Assembly: GCA_903824675.1 (NCBI GenBank)
Contig: CAIJXV010000105.1
Coordinates: 1 to 64,000 of the forward strand
Reading direction: 5' to 3'
Source: an uncultured bacterium
GTDB lineage: Bacteria > Verrucomicrobiota > Kiritimatiellia > CAIKKV01 > CAIJXV01
DNA length: 64,000 bases
Below, one piece after another: positions 37,374-46,546 of this stretch (positions are counted from its first letter, which is position 1; the number at the start of each line of letters is the position of its first letter). The position numbers and the translations under genes are program-made. The notes under the pieces were generated by a model, which made no database searches, was not told where the DNA came from, and saw nothing but the letters and a program-made list of their open reading frames with translations.

Positions 37374-38549
37374 ATGAAACGTACGCTTCAAGGTCGTTAC
37401 GAGGTCGTATCCACAACGGGGGAAAAGGTTCGCGCCTTCGTTCCGGCCCCGCTTCCGCCATCGCCCCCCATCGAATGGTCTGCGACTCTGCGGGCGCGGT
37501 TCGATGAAGCGTTGGTGTCTCTGGGACGCTTGGACAGCGTAACCTTGATGTTGCCCGATGTGTCGCTCTTCCTCTATTCTTACGTCCGCAAGGAGGCGGT
37601 GCTTTCTTCCATGATTGAGGGCACTCAATCCTCGCTTTCCGACCTTCTGCTGTTCGAGATGGACGAACAACCGGGTGTGCCGCTGGACGACGTCCGGGAA
37701 GTCAGCAACTACGTTGCTGCCCTTGACCACGGCCTCACCCGCCTACGCGGCGGGTTCCCGTTGTCGCTCCGCCTGTTGCGGGAAGTGCACTCGCATCTGC
37801 TGGCGCAAGGGCGTGGCGCAGACAAGACGCCGGGGGAGTTTCGCCGCAGTCAGAACTGGATCGGCGGCACCCGTCCGGGCAACGCGGTCTTTGTTCCGCC
37901 GCCTCCCGAACAGGTCATGGAGTGCATGGGTGCGCTGGAGTTGTTCTTACATGACCAGCCCGAATCCACATCGCCGCTGCTCAAGGCGGCGCTGGCGCAT
38001 GTCCAGTTCGAGACGATCCATCCGTTCCTCGACGGGAACGGCCGCCTGGGGCGGCTGTTGATCGCGTTGTTGCTTTGCGAACGCAAGGTCCTGCGCGAGC
38101 CGATGCTCTATCTGAGTCTCTTCTTCAAAATGCACCGCCAGACCTACTACGAGTTGCTCAACCGCGTCAGAGCCGACGGGGACTGGGAGAGCTGGCTCGA
38201 CTTCTTCGCCGAGGCCGTCGCCGTCACGGCGGGTCAGGCGGTGGAGACCGTCCAGCGGCTCGAAGCCCTGGCCCGGCAGGATCGCGAGCGGATTCAGGGG
38301 CTGCGACGGGCCGCCGGTTCAGCCTTGCGCGTGCATCACGAACTGCTCCGTCGGCCGATTGCCACGTCACGCGTCATCGAGAAACAGATCGGTCTGAGCC
38401 ATGTCACGGTCAACAAAACGCTCGATCATCTCTGCCGGCTCGGGCTGGCACGGGAGTTGACCGGCCACAAGCGTAACCGAGTCTTCAGCTACCCCGCCTA
38501 CCTCGCCATTCTCAACGAAGGCACGGAACTGCCGGGGGACGGAAAATGA
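37374..38549 (+). CDS. Fic family protein
   Basis: A 391-residue protein with a Fic N-terminal region, a Fic core and a C-terminal winged-helix. The Fic motif is complete: HPFLDGNGRLGR beginning at H216, so it should transfer AMP or another nucleotide to a protein. The inhibitory motif S-x-x-x-E-G is at 78-83 ('SSMIEG'), N-terminal to the core, as in class II Fic proteins that regulate themselves. The C-terminal 'IEKQIGLSHVTVNKTLDHL' looks DNA-binding. I chose the ATG at 37374; a TTG at 37350 is in frame. It follows an HsdM remnant. Confidence 0.92.
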   Translation: MKRTLQGRYEVVSTTGEKVRAFVPAPLPPSPPIEWSATLRARFDEALVSLGRLDSVTLMLPDVSLFLYSYVRKEAVLSSMIEGTQSSLSDLLLFEMDEQPGVPLDDVREVSNYVAALDHGLTRLRGGFPLSLRLLREVHSHLLAQGRGADKTPGEFRRSQNWIGGTRPGNAVFVPPPPEQVMECMGALELFLHDQPESTSPLLKAALAHVQFETIHPFLDGNGRLGRLLIALLLCERKVLREPMLYLSLFFKMHRQTYYELLNRVRADGDWESWLDFFAEAVAVTAGQAVETVQRLEALARQDRERIQGLRRAAGSALRVHHELLRRPIATSRVIEKQIGLSHVTVNKTLDHLCRLGLARELTGHKRNRVFSYPAYLAILNEGTELPGDGK

Positions 38550-38828
38550 CCGACCGCAGAAACAGTGGGCAGGGGGTGGGGGACAGTCAGCAGGGGGCCG
38601 TTGGCCGAAAGCCGTTGGAGCCAAACGAAGGTCGGATCGGCTATCCCATCGTGAAGACAATCATCCCGCAGGCGCTGGTTTCGCCTCGAAATTTTAATAA
38701 ATACGGCAAAAAACCGCCGCGGATGGACCCCGCAGCGGTTTTCTGAAGATTTCTTGTTCACCGGCAAAAACGAATTCAAAAGCAGAAGGCGGGCGAGATC
38801 CTTCTCGCCCACCGGGGTCTGCCGAATC
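38550..38828. other. Intergenic region between convergent fic and gnd
   Basis: Apart from the terminator at 38708-38742 I see nothing specific. A short plus-strand frame (38546-38746) overlaps the terminator and has no recognisable content. Confidence 0.6.
38708..38742 (-). terminator. Rho-independent terminator of gnd
   Basis: On the minus strand AAACCGCTGCGG pairs with CCGCGGCGGTTT across a short loop and is followed by TTT, about 90 bp beyond the gnd stop. The flanking A and T runs on both sides could also make it act on the convergent fic transcript. Confidence 0.75.
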
Positions 38829-40286
38829 TTACACCGTATAGGTTGAGGCTGACGTTTTGCCGCCGGTCCCGGTCCAATCGGTGTGGAAGAATTCGCCGCG
38901 GGGCTTGTCGACCCGCTCATAGGTGTGGGCGCCGAAATAATCGCGCTGGGCCTGGAGCAAGTTGGCGGGGAGCCGTTCACAGCGATACGAGTCGTAATAA
39001 TTCAGGGCGGAACTCATCGACGGCACGGGAATGCCGAGATCGATGGCCGTTTTGATGACCGCCCGCAACGAACGTTGGGATTTGGCGACGACCTTCTTGA
39101 AGTAAGGATCCAACAGAAGGTTGGCCAGTTTGGGTTTCTTGGTGAAGGCGTCCTTGATGTTGTCGAGGAACTGGGCGCGGATGATGCATCCCCCCCGCCA
39201 CAGGAGGGCGATTTCACCGAACTTGAGGTTCCATTTATATTCCTCGGAAGCCGCGCGGAGCAATTGATAGCCCTGGGCATACGAGCAGATCTTCGAGGCG
39301 TACAACGCGTCATGCAGTTGGGCGATGAATTTGGCGCGGTCCTTGCGATAGGGCTTGTTGGGGCCCTTGAGCTTGGCGGCGGCGGCCACGCGTTCTTCCT
39401 TGATGGCGGAGATACAGCGGGCAAAAACCGCTTCGGCGATCTGCGGGATGGCCACCCCGAGATCCAATCCGGCGACGGAAGTCCACTTGCCGGTGCCTTT
39501 CTGCCCGGCGGTGTCGAGGATCAGGTCGACCATGGCTTTGCCGGTTTCGGGATCCTTGACCTTGAGAATGTCGGTCGTGATGTCGATCAGGTAGGAATCC
39601 AAAACGCCCTTGTTCCATTCAGCAAAGACGGGTTGCATTTCGGCGGCCGACATACCCAGACCTTGGGACATGAGCTGGTAGATTTCGCAGATCAACTGCA
39701 TATCGCCGTATTCAATGCCGTTATGAACCATTTTGACAAAATGACCGGCGCCGTCATTGCCGATCCATTCGCAACAGGGGGAACCGTCCGCCACTTTGGC
39801 GGCGATGGCTTGGAAAATGGGTTTGACCGCAGGCCAAGCCTGGGCGTTGCCGCCGGGCATGATCGAGGGGCCCTTGAGTGCGCCTTCTTCACCCCCTGAA
39901 ACGCCGGTGCCGATAAAGAGCAGGTTCTTGCTCGCCAGGTATTTGGTGCGGCGGATGGTGTCGGGGAAATGGCTGTTGCCTCCGTCGATGATGATATCGC
40001 CGGGCGCCAGGTGGGGGATCAACTGCTCGATAAATTCATCGACCGGCTTGCCGGCCTTGACCATCAGCATGATTTTGCGAGGAGAGGCGAGGCTGTTGAC
40101 CAGCTCTGGAATCGAGTGCGCGCCGATGAACTTTTTGCCCTTTCCCCGGCCGTTGATAAATTCGTCCACCTTGCTGACCGTGCGGTTGTAGCAGGCGACC
40201 GTGAAGCCCTTGCTTTCCATGTTCAGGATCAGGTTTTCGCCCATCACCGCTAATCCCACCAAACCGATATCCGCTAATTGTGCCAT
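38829..40286 (-). CDS. gnd: 6-phosphogluconate dehydrogenase, decarboxylating
   Basis: A 485-residue enzyme of the oxidative pentose phosphate pathway that oxidises and decarboxylates 6-phosphogluconate to ribulose 5-phosphate with NADP. The N-terminal site '[20 protein letters not shown]' matches the family; '[10 protein letters not shown]' and '[19 protein letters not shown]' are the substrate signatures, and the C-terminus is the usual all-helical domain. Length is standard. It has a good ribosome site (AAAGGAC) and lies 75 bp downstream of the SDR gene on the same strand. Confidence 0.96.
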   Translation of the reverse strand: MAQLADIGLVGLAVMGENLILNMESKGFTVACYNRTVSKVDEFINGRGKGKKFIGAHSIPELVNSLASPRKIMLMVKAGKPVDEFIEQLIPHLAPGDIIIDGGNSHFPDTIRRTKYLASKNLLFIGTGVSGGEEGALKGPSIMPGGNAQAWPAVKPIFQAIAAKVADGSPCCEWIGNDGAGHFVKMVHNGIEYGDMQLICEIYQLMSQGLGMSAAEMQPVFAEWNKGVLDSYLIDITTDILKVKDPETGKAMVDLILDTAGQKGTGKWTSVAGLDLGVAIPQIAEAVFARCISAIKEERVAAAAKLKGPNKPYRKDRAKFIAQLHDALYASKICSYAQGYQLLRAASEEYKWNLKFGEIALLWRGGCIIRAQFLDNIKDAFTKKPKLANLLLDPYFKKVVAKSQRSLRAVIKTAIDLGIPVPSMSSALNYYDSYRCERLPANLLQAQRDYFGAHTYERVDKPRGEFFHTDWTGTGGKTSASTYTV

Positions 40287-40361
40287 TGGAGTATGTCCTT
40301 TCGTTGTCTGTTCGTTAATCCTGTTATTTGCGTTCGGCTCTTCGCCCTTTGCCGGTTACCG

Positions 40362-41219
<858 letters not shown>

Positions 41220-41731
41220 GATGAATCCTTTTCCTTAAATCTGTCGCATCCGCGATTTATGACACGAACTCGGTTAGGATACGGGAACGCGGAGGGGCTT
41301 TCAAGAAAGAACAAACAGACGAAAATCGTGACCTTGTCAGTCCAGATGAATGTGGAAGGCGCCGAATTGAGTATGGGGTGGCAGATCGGCGCGGCGGAGC
41401 GCACCTCCCACATTGAATGCGTGGCAAATATGCCGATCCGAATTCCGGACGTTCGATTTTCGTCAACAAGCATGGCCTTGGCGAAGAAGGGCGTGCCTAC
41501 TTCCAACTGAGAGGTGTTCCCGTTAATGGCGCCGTGTGAGGCGCTATTTTTCGTGGGGTTGTCCTCTCTGAAAGCGCGCCTGTCATCCCGAGCGAAGGCG
41601 AGGGATCCGCCCCGACTTATCTGCACGCGTCTCTTCGGCCCACCTGAGATCTCTCGACGGGGCTCGAGATGACCGGCCGTCTGGATTTAGAGATAAACTA
41701 TTTGCCGCATAATCGGCACGAAGGGCCTAAC
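41220..41731. other. Intergenic region with a dispersed repeat
   Basis: 512 bp with no gene I can support. At 41581-41673 there is a repeat of the TGTCATCCCGAGCGAAG type closing with CTCGAGATGAC, a kind of dispersed palindromic element common in some bacterial genomes. Before it, a GCGCC/GGCGC hairpin followed by TATTTTT lies at 41529-41551. The region upstream of the SDR start shows no clear promoter. Confidence 0.55.
41581..41673. repeat. Dispersed palindromic repeat (CATCCCGAGCG type)
   Basis: The ends are inverted: GTCATCCCGAGCG at 41582 and GGCTCGAGATGAC at 41661-41673, with GGGATCCGC and GAGATCTCTCGAC as inner arms. It is non-coding and lies between two co-oriented genes. Confidence 0.65.
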
Positions 41732-43018
41732 TCAGTTTCCACCCAATTCCGGGGGAGCCCCTTTCCAGCGATAGAGAATTTCGCCGGCCTTGGCCACCAA
41801 GAGGACGCCTTCCGCTTCCCGGTTCGCGAAATCGGACTTATGAATGGAGCGAGGGTCGCGGTAACCGAGCGCAACCTTTTTGCAAATGGCTTCGGGAATA
41901 CCCGTGGCCAGAGTGACCCGGACCCGGGGAATCTCGACTCCGTTTTCATAACGGCCGATACCCTTGACATGGGTGGAATGGGCCACAACGCCCCAGGGAT
42001 AATGCTTATACTTGTCCCATTGTTTCAGGAAGAAATCGCGGGTGTGATAGCCGATTTCTTCCAGGATCTTTCCATGAACCGACGAGATCTCGGTGATATG
42101 CGGGGCGTAGATGATGACTTCGCCGCCATCGGCCACCACCGGTTCAATCTTATACATGCATTTCCCGCCGGTCCACAGATCGTCATACATCGCGGGCGCG
42201 CAGGACAACACCTGTTTGAAGGGGGTATCCCGGTATTCGATGTGGATTTGGTTCGAGAGATCGGCGGCGGCAGACCAGGCGGATTCCGTGGTGCCGGCAT
42301 AAAGACCCGCCAAACCGGTTCCCTTGACGACCAGGCACATCGCCCGGCGTTCGGCCTTAAGCAGGGCGGCCGCGCGATCGACCACCTTGCGGACCGGGGT
42401 CCACTTGTTGCCGATAATGACCGGATTGGTGATGACGGCGCCCAGCCAGTGAAAGAAATCGATGATTTCATGGCCCGCAATGCCGGGAAACAGGTATTTG
42501 TTGCCACCCGAAAAGCCCACCACCTCATGCGGAAAAACCGGGCCGAGGATGAGTAGTACATCGTAATCCTGGACCATCCGGTTGATGGTGATGTTGACTT
42601 CCATCTCAAACAAGCCCTGGGTGATTTCCCGGATATCCGCGGGGGTCAATTTGCCGACCGAGGTCAAGGCGTCCGGGTTTTTCCAGTCGTGATTGAAAAA
42701 TCGGGCCTTGGGATAACGGGTTTTGTGTTCAGCGGCCGTGATGCCAACGCGTTCGTAGATTTGGGCATCGCTCAAAGCGGGATGTGTTCCGAGGGCGACG
42801 AGGAAATCGACATGGTCGCGTCCAGGGGCCAAACGGGGGTAGAGTTCCCGGAACAGAAGATCGATCGGGCAGGTACGGGAATGGTCGGGAATGATCATCA
42901 AAACCCGTTTGCCGTCCAGTTTCCAGTCGGCCAAAGCCTGGTCACAAAGCGTGGCCACTTCGGCGTCGGTCAGCAATCGGTCGGTAAAGCCCAGTCCACA
43001 AGTCGGTTGAGTTGACAT
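41732..43018 (-). CDS. Nickel-pincer lactate racemase LarA family protein (DUF2088)
   Basis: A 428-residue member of the LarA superfamily, whose founder racemises lactate with a nickel-pincer nucleotide covalently bound to a lysine. H164, K174 and H190 ('FPHEVVGFSGGNKYLFPG', then 'DFFHW') have the same spacing as H174, K184 and H200 of the Lactobacillus plantarum enzyme. Many relatives act on other 2-hydroxyacids or sugars, so lactate is not assured. The cofactor genes larB, larC and larE are not in the window. I chose the ATG at 43018. A palindrome lies about 40 bp upstream (43056-43087) and recurs before the radical SAM gene at 52 kb. Confidence 0.85.
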   Translation of the reverse strand: MSTQPTCGLGFTDRLLTDAEVATLCDQALADWKLDGKRVLMIIPDHSRTCPIDLLFRELYPRLAPGRDHVDFLVALGTHPALSDAQIYERVGITAAEHKTRYPKARFFNHDWKNPDALTSVGKLTPADIREITQGLFEMEVNITINRMVQDYDVLLILGPVFPHEVVGFSGGNKYLFPGIAGHEIIDFFHWLGAVITNPVIIGNKWTPVRKVVDRAAALLKAERRAMCLVVKGTGLAGLYAGTTESAWSAAADLSNQIHIEYRDTPFKQVLSCAPAMYDDLWTGGKCMYKIEPVVADGGEVIIYAPHITEISSVHGKILEEIGYHTRDFFLKQWDKYKHYPWGVVAHSTHVKGIGRYENGVEIPRVRVTLATGIPEAICKKVALGYRDPRSIHKSDFANREAEGVLLVAKAGEILYRWKGAPPELGGN

Positions 43019-43055
43019 AGTCGAGTTTCTCCCAAATAAGCCGTTTAATAATACC

Positions 43056-43087
43056 CTATTTTCGGGTGGCTGCCACAAGAAAAATAG
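43056..43087. promoter_or_regulatory. Palindromic element upstream of the LarA-type gene
   Basis: A 32-bp imperfect palindrome: CTATTTTCGGGTGGC, one base, then GCCACAAGAAAAATAG. A closely similar palindrome lies at 52128-52161, 17 bp before the radical SAM gene. T-rich arms precede and A-rich arms follow the GC core on both strands, which is the reverse of an intrinsic terminator, so an operator or mobile palindrome is more likely. Confidence 0.5.
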
Positions 43088-43089
43088 AC

Positions 43090-43527
43090 TTAAAAAAGAA
43101 GTTTAATTGCTGACTCGGGAGTCAATGTGGGAACCAGCGGTGGAACTCGTTTTAGCTGTTCATTGTCCAGAGTCACTAAATGCGTTCCCCAACAAACTGC
43201 CACAGCAACATAAAGCGCATCAGCGCCTCGGAGTTTACAATCGGTCGCCAAGGTAACGGCGCGCCGAATTAATCGATCATCGATTGGAAGGACGGTTATC
43301 TGGGGCAATTCAAGGAGGGAAAGACCATATTCCCGCGATACCCCCGGATTGCTTCCCGTTCGACATAAAGCGGACGCAACTTCAATCGGCAAAAGCGCTG
43401 GCTCAATGAGCGAGACGTCATTCGTTCGGATTAACGCCATTAAATCCCGACTCACTTGATACCCGGGTTCTGAAGGGCGGCACGCGGCGATCCAGACACT
43501 GGCATCCAAGGTTAATGTTGGGGCCAT
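43090..43527 (-). CDS. PIN-domain ribonuclease toxin (VapC-like)
   Basis: A 145-residue PIN domain with the four acidic residues in place: D8, E49, D103 ('GADALYVAVA') and D121. Such proteins cut RNA, often tRNA or rRNA, in VapBC toxin-antitoxin pairs. It starts 1 bp after the stop of the antitoxin-like gene, so the two are coupled. Confidence 0.88.
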   Translation of the reverse strand: MAPTLTLDASVWIAACRPSEPGYQVSRDLMALIRTNDVSLIEPALLPIEVASALCRTGSNPGVSREYGLSLLELPQITVLPIDDRLIRRAVTLATDCKLRGADALYVAVAVCWGTHLVTLDNEQLKRVPPLVPTLTPESAIKLLF

Positions 43528-43528
43528 T

Positions 43529-43789
43529 CTATCGTCTCATTTCCGCTAATGCGCGCAGGGCTGAAGGTTTTCGTCCCTTTTCAGACTCCAACTGATCCCG
43601 CAAAGTTAATAAACGATCCCAACCGGCATCGGCACCTTTCAAAGAGGATGAAGTCTGAAATTCAGGTGGTACCAATAAGCCAACGGTTTTCCCGCGTCGC
43701 GTAATGGCATAAGTGGCATGATTCTCCGATACAGACCGAACCCAGTGCGATGCTCTGGCCTTTAATTCGCGAATACCGATATCTTTCAT
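43529..43789 (-). CDS. Phd/YefM-type antitoxin (VapB-like)
   Basis: An 86-residue protein starting 'MKDIGIRELKARASHWV', the usual Phd/YefM fold that binds DNA and the toxin; 'YAITRRGKTVGLLVP' is the family's second strand pair. The ATG at 43789 has AGAGGG nine bases upstream; an ATG at 43795 would add two residues. It would neutralise the PIN protein downstream and repress the pair's promoter. Confidence 0.85.
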   Translation of the reverse strand: MKDIGIRELKARASHWVRSVSENHATYAITRRGKTVGLLVPPEFQTSSSLKGADAGWDRLLTLRDQLESEKGRKPSALRALAEMRR

Positions 43790-43964
43790 GATCATAAACC
43801 CTCTTTCTGATGGAATGGTCACATAAGTGACTACATTTGTCAAGAATCAACAGGAACCGAAGTTGAAGAGGCGAACACAGCGGCAATGAGCCGCGGGCGC
43901 ATCTGCGATTAGGTGCTCTTCGCAACCGGCTCCCCTGTAAGTCATTCTTGCCTGACATTTTTTT

Positions 43965-44027
43965 GTTGTAGCCGCGCTCTATGAGCGCCTCTCCATTTCT
44001 CAGATCCGCTCATAGAGCGGTGCTACA
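43965..44027. repeat. Palindromic repeat (TGTAGC..CTATGAGCG type)
   Basis: The arms are GTTGTAGCCGCGCTCTATGA, then GCG, and CGCTCATAGAGCGGTGCTAC, then A, with a short centre. A degenerate copy lies at 35615-35692. Both are intergenic. Confidence 0.75.
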
Positions 44028-44205
44028 TCGCAAGGACATGGTATAAATCGAAAATGCACCTAATCGCAGTTGCGCCCATGGGCCGCAAAATACGCGTTTG
44101 CATCTTGACAACCAGGTAGGGTGGGCGTATGTGCGTTAAGTCAAAGCAACGGACTGCGCTGGACGGGAGGCGGTTTTTGACAAGGTACAGGCTGATTTCG
44201 TGTTG

Positions 44206-44248
44206 TTGACGCATATCACACCGGTACCGTCGTCGTGATATGCGTCAA
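44206..44248. repeat. Perfect 14-bp inverted repeat
   Basis: TTGACGCATATCAC and GTGATATGCGTCAA are separated by 15 bp. It lies about 115 bp before the first cassette gene and could be a regulator site or part of a recombination site. A third copy of the core, TGATATGCGT, is at about 44321. Confidence 0.7.
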
Positions 44249-44344
44249 ACCGCCGTCGTAACACCGGTAATATCAACGATACATTTGACGCTTTACATAA
44301 CCGGGAGGATCCCGGACTTTGATATGCGTGACGCATAATACTAT

Positions 44345-44351
44345 GTTCGGC
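44345..44351. other. Core recombination sequence at the start of the cassette array (attI- or attC-like)
   Basis: GTTCGGC, the same R'-type core that closes the attC sites at 46518 and 48423, lies 14 bp before the first cassette ATG. I cannot find a matching R'' half upstream, so it may be the end of an attI site or the truncated edge of an attC. Confidence 0.4.
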
Positions 44352-44364
44352 AAGGAGGAGAGAG

Positions 44365-44943
44365 ATGAGAAAGAAGCCTGTGATGCAAGGCGTTGATGCG
44401 GTAATGGCCGTCGTCTCCATACTCGTCCTGGGTGCCGTGGACTACTTCACAGGATACTACCTCAGTTTCTTCGTTTTCTACTTCATCCCGATCGCCTTAA
44501 TCGCATCGCGTTACGGAGCCAAGGTTGCGTATGTCTTCAGTGTTTTTTGTGCTGCGACGTGGTTTGCTTCAGACAGGTTCGGCGGACATCCGTACCCGAG
44601 TGCTTGGATGGGGATATGGAACGCGGCAACTCGTCTTGCCGCATTTCTGGTTGTCGCGTATACGATCGCACGGATACGTTCTCTCTTGGCATCTGCACAG
44701 CAAGAGGTGAAAGTCCTAAGCGGACTTCTTCCCATTTGTGCAAAGTGCAAGAAGATACGAGACGACACAGGTTACTGGCATAAAATAGAATCATACCTTT
44801 CCCAACATACAGAAGCCACCTTTACGCATGGTCTATGCGAGCCTTGTTATCGAGATGCGTTGAGAGAAGCTGGCATTGAAGAATCTGCCGAACCAACAAA
44901 TCCATCCTGTTCAGTACCCGCTTTGCGGTCTCCTCAAGGGTGA
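44365..44943 (+). CDS. Membrane protein with C-terminal CxxC sensor-type domain (cassette 1)
   Basis: A 192-residue protein with about four membrane helices (residues 10-105), then a short coiled segment and a cysteine domain: 'LLPICAKCKKIRDDTGYWHK' (about 122-141), 'THGLCEPCY'. This tail (two CxxC pairs, GYW, and HGLC) is a small domain I know from the ends of histidine kinases, response regulators and PAS proteins, likely zinc-binding. No kinase part is present here. The ribosome site AAGGAGGAG is strong. An attC-like site overlaps its 3' end, so it is a gene cassette. Confidence 0.75.
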   Translation: MRKKPVMQGVDAVMAVVSILVLGAVDYFTGYYLSFFVFYFIPIALIASRYGAKVAYVFSVFCAATWFASDRFGGHPYPSAWMGIWNAATRLAAFLVVAYTIARIRSLLASAQQEVKVLSGLLPICAKCKKIRDDTGYWHKIESYLSQHTEATFTHGLCEPCYRDALREAGIEESAEPTNPSCSVPALRSPQG

Positions 44944-44958
44944 TTTGTAACGTTGGGA
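44887..44958 (+). other. attC-like site 1
   Basis: A 72-bp imperfect palindrome from GCCGAAC (44887-44893) to GTTGGGA (44952-44958). The inner arms CAACAAATCC and GATTTGTAACG pair, and the centre CCGCTTTGCGG resembles classic attC loops. It overlaps the 3' end of the first cassette gene. Confidence 0.7.
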
Positions 44959-44992
44959 CGGCGAAAGCAAGACTGGAGGCAACTGCAACGGT

Positions 44993-45823
44993 ATGATCTG
45001 GAGATTAAACGAGTTTTTTCTTTTCGGCGCCTCTCTGGCCCTCTTCCTCTTCGTCATCGAGATGAGCTTTCGCCTGGGGCGCCGCGCAACCAGCGGAGGC
45101 GATGCTGACGGCAAGGCGCATGTTGGGGCTCTCCAAGCTGCGGCGCTGGTGATCCTCGCGCTGTTGCTGGGTTTTGCATTCGCGATGGCAGTTGAACGAT
45201 TCGATACGCGAAAAGGATTGGTCGTCGAGGAGGCTAACGCGATTGGGACAACCTTCCTCCGAGCCAGGCTCCTATCGGAGCCGCCAGGGCAGGAGATGGC
45301 GGAGCTGCTTCAGGATTATGTTTCTGCACGTCTGGCCTTCTACAGTGCGGGCATCGACCCTGATCGCTTGGACGCTGCTAACGGTGAAGCGCTGCGGATC
45401 GAGAAACAGATGTGGATGTTGACCGAGCAACTCGTCACAAACGATGTCAGCTCGATACCCGTCGGCTTGTTTATCCAATCGCTGAACGAAGTGCTGGACG
45501 ATAAGGAACGGCGACTTGCGGCACTGCAGAACCATGTGCCAGACTCAGTTGTCTTTCTGCTGTTCTTCGTATCTACCGTAGCGCTGGCGTTTGTGGCCTA
45601 TGGATGCGGACTTTCGCGCCAACGCCGCTTCGTGATGAACGCCGCCTTTGCACTGCTGATAGCGATGGTGATTGCGGCCATTATCGACATGGATCGGCCG
45701 CGCCGCGGGCTTATCAGGGTGAACCAGGACAGCATGATTCGCCTCAAGGCCACAATAGATAACGAACTGAACATATCCGCCCAACAACACAAATCCTGCC
45801 TACGCGGACAACCGCGACGCTGA
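44993..45823 (+). CDS. DUF4239/bestrophin-like membrane protein (cassette 2)
   Basis: A 276-residue protein with two N-terminal hydrophobic segments (about 7-25 and 48-68), a soluble helical middle ('VVEEANAIGTTFLRARLL', typical of DUF4239) and two C-terminal membrane helices (about 185-203 and 214-232). The function is unknown; some relatives are called bestrophin-like. The C-terminal codons run into an attC site. The start has TGGAGG, but 12 bp away. Confidence 0.75.
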   Translation: MIWRLNEFFLFGASLALFLFVIEMSFRLGRRATSGGDADGKAHVGALQAAALVILALLLGFAFAMAVERFDTRKGLVVEEANAIGTTFLRARLLSEPPGQEMAELLQDYVSARLAFYSAGIDPDRLDAANGEALRIEKQMWMLTEQLVTNDVSSIPVGLFIQSLNEVLDDKERRLAALQNHVPDSVVFLLFFVSTVALAFVAYGCGLSRQRRFVMNAAFALLIAMVIAAIIDMDRPRRGLIRVNQDSMIRLKATIDNELNISAQQHKSCLRGQPRR

Positions 45824-45838
45824 TTTGCAGCGTTGGGC
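45779..45838 (+). other. attC site 2
   Basis: A 60-bp palindrome with perfectly complementary ends GCCCAAC (45779-45785) and GTTGGGC (45832-45838), inner arms ACAAATCC and GATTTGCAGC, and a CGCGGACAACCGCG centre. Size and layout match the attC (59-base element) of integron cassettes. It overlaps the 3' end of the DUF4239 gene. Confidence 0.85.
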
Positions 45839-45850
45839 AAAGGAGGAAGC

Positions 45851-46498
45851 ATGCAAGTCTACGTGATTGGGGACAGTATCTCGATTCAGTATGGGCCTTA
45901 TCTGCAGGGCTATCTCAAGGGTATCATGGGCTACGCCCGCAAAGAGGGTGAGGAAGAGGCCCTGCTCAACCTGGATTGCCCACAGGGGGCAAATGGCGGG
46001 GACTCTTCGATGGTATTGTCCTTTCTGAAGGGAAAAGTTCGTTCGGGCGGCATTGATTCTGATCTGCTACTCGTGAACTGCGGTCTTCACGACATAAAAA
46101 CAGATCCCTCCACTGGGACGAGACAGGTCCCCCTCAGACAATATGAGCACAACCTCCGATCGATTCTGGAAACGGTTGCCGCCCTGCGGCCCCGGTTCAT
46201 CTGGCTCAGGACTACGCCCTGCGACGAGACTGTACACAATCGCGCAGGCATGACTTTTCACCGATTCTCGGCTGACTGCGCAGAATACAATCGGGCCGCA
46301 GACCATATCATGAGGGATGCCGGAGTCCCCTCAATCGATCTGCATACCTTCACGCTAAACCTGGGGGCTGATCTCTACTGCGATCACGTCCATTTCCACG
46401 ACCATGTCCGCGAGAAACAGGCGGCTTTCATTGCCGGGTGGCTCATGGCATTCACGGAACACAGGAATGCCCAACCAGGCCATTCAGGCGACACTTAA
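45851..46498 (+). CDS. SGNH/GDSL-family hydrolase (cassette 3)
   Basis: A 215-residue cytoplasmic-looking esterase/lipase-fold protein. Block I is 'YVIGDSIS' (4-11, nucleophile Ser in GDS); block III has 'LVNCGLHDIK' with the Asn/His/Asp environment; block V is 'YCDHVHFHDHV' near 185, holding the catalytic Asp and His. The substrate is unknown. I chose the ATG at 45851 with AAAGGAGG upstream; a TTG six codons earlier is part of the attC site. It is a complete cassette between attC sites 2 and 3. Confidence 0.85.
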   Translation: MQVYVIGDSISIQYGPYLQGYLKGIMGYARKEGEEEALLNLDCPQGANGGDSSMVLSFLKGKVRSGGIDSDLLLVNCGLHDIKTDPSTGTRQVPLRQYEHNLRSILETVAALRPRFIWLRTTPCDETVHNRAGMTFHRFSADCAEYNRAADHIMRDAGVPSIDLHTFTLNLGADLYCDHVHFHDHVREKQAAFIAGWLMAFTEHRNAQPGHSGDT

Positions 46499-46524
46499 CA
46501 GCGGCATGATGGCCAGCGTTCGGC
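46469..46524 (+). other. attC-like site 3
   Basis: A 56-bp element from GCCCAAC (46469-46475) to GTTCGGC (46518-46524) with pairing inner arms AGGCCAT and ATGGCCAGC. It overlaps the last codons of the SGNH gene. Confidence 0.7.
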
Positions 46525-46546
46525 CTCAAGCGAAGAAAGGTCAAAT

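Larger units (their letters stand above)
43790..44364. other. Intergenic region at the 5' edge of the cassette array, rich in inverted repeats
   Basis: No gene is supported. It holds an inverted pair of 22-nt repeats (43895-43916 and 44055-44076, one mismatch) flanking a second palindrome (43965-44027, TGTAGCCGCGCTCTATGAGC and its inverse). Further on lies a perfect 14-bp inverted repeat TTGACGCATATCAC (44206-44219) with GTGATATGCGTCAA (44235-44248), and a half copy (TGATATGCGT) near 44321. A GTTCGGC core at 44345-44351 marks where the first cassette begins. No integrase gene is present. Confidence 0.7.

Noticed and set aside
43056-43087. Intrinsic terminator of the VapC gene
   Set aside because: The palindrome has T-rich left and A-rich right flanks on both strands, opposite to a terminator, and a similar copy lies before another gene's start.
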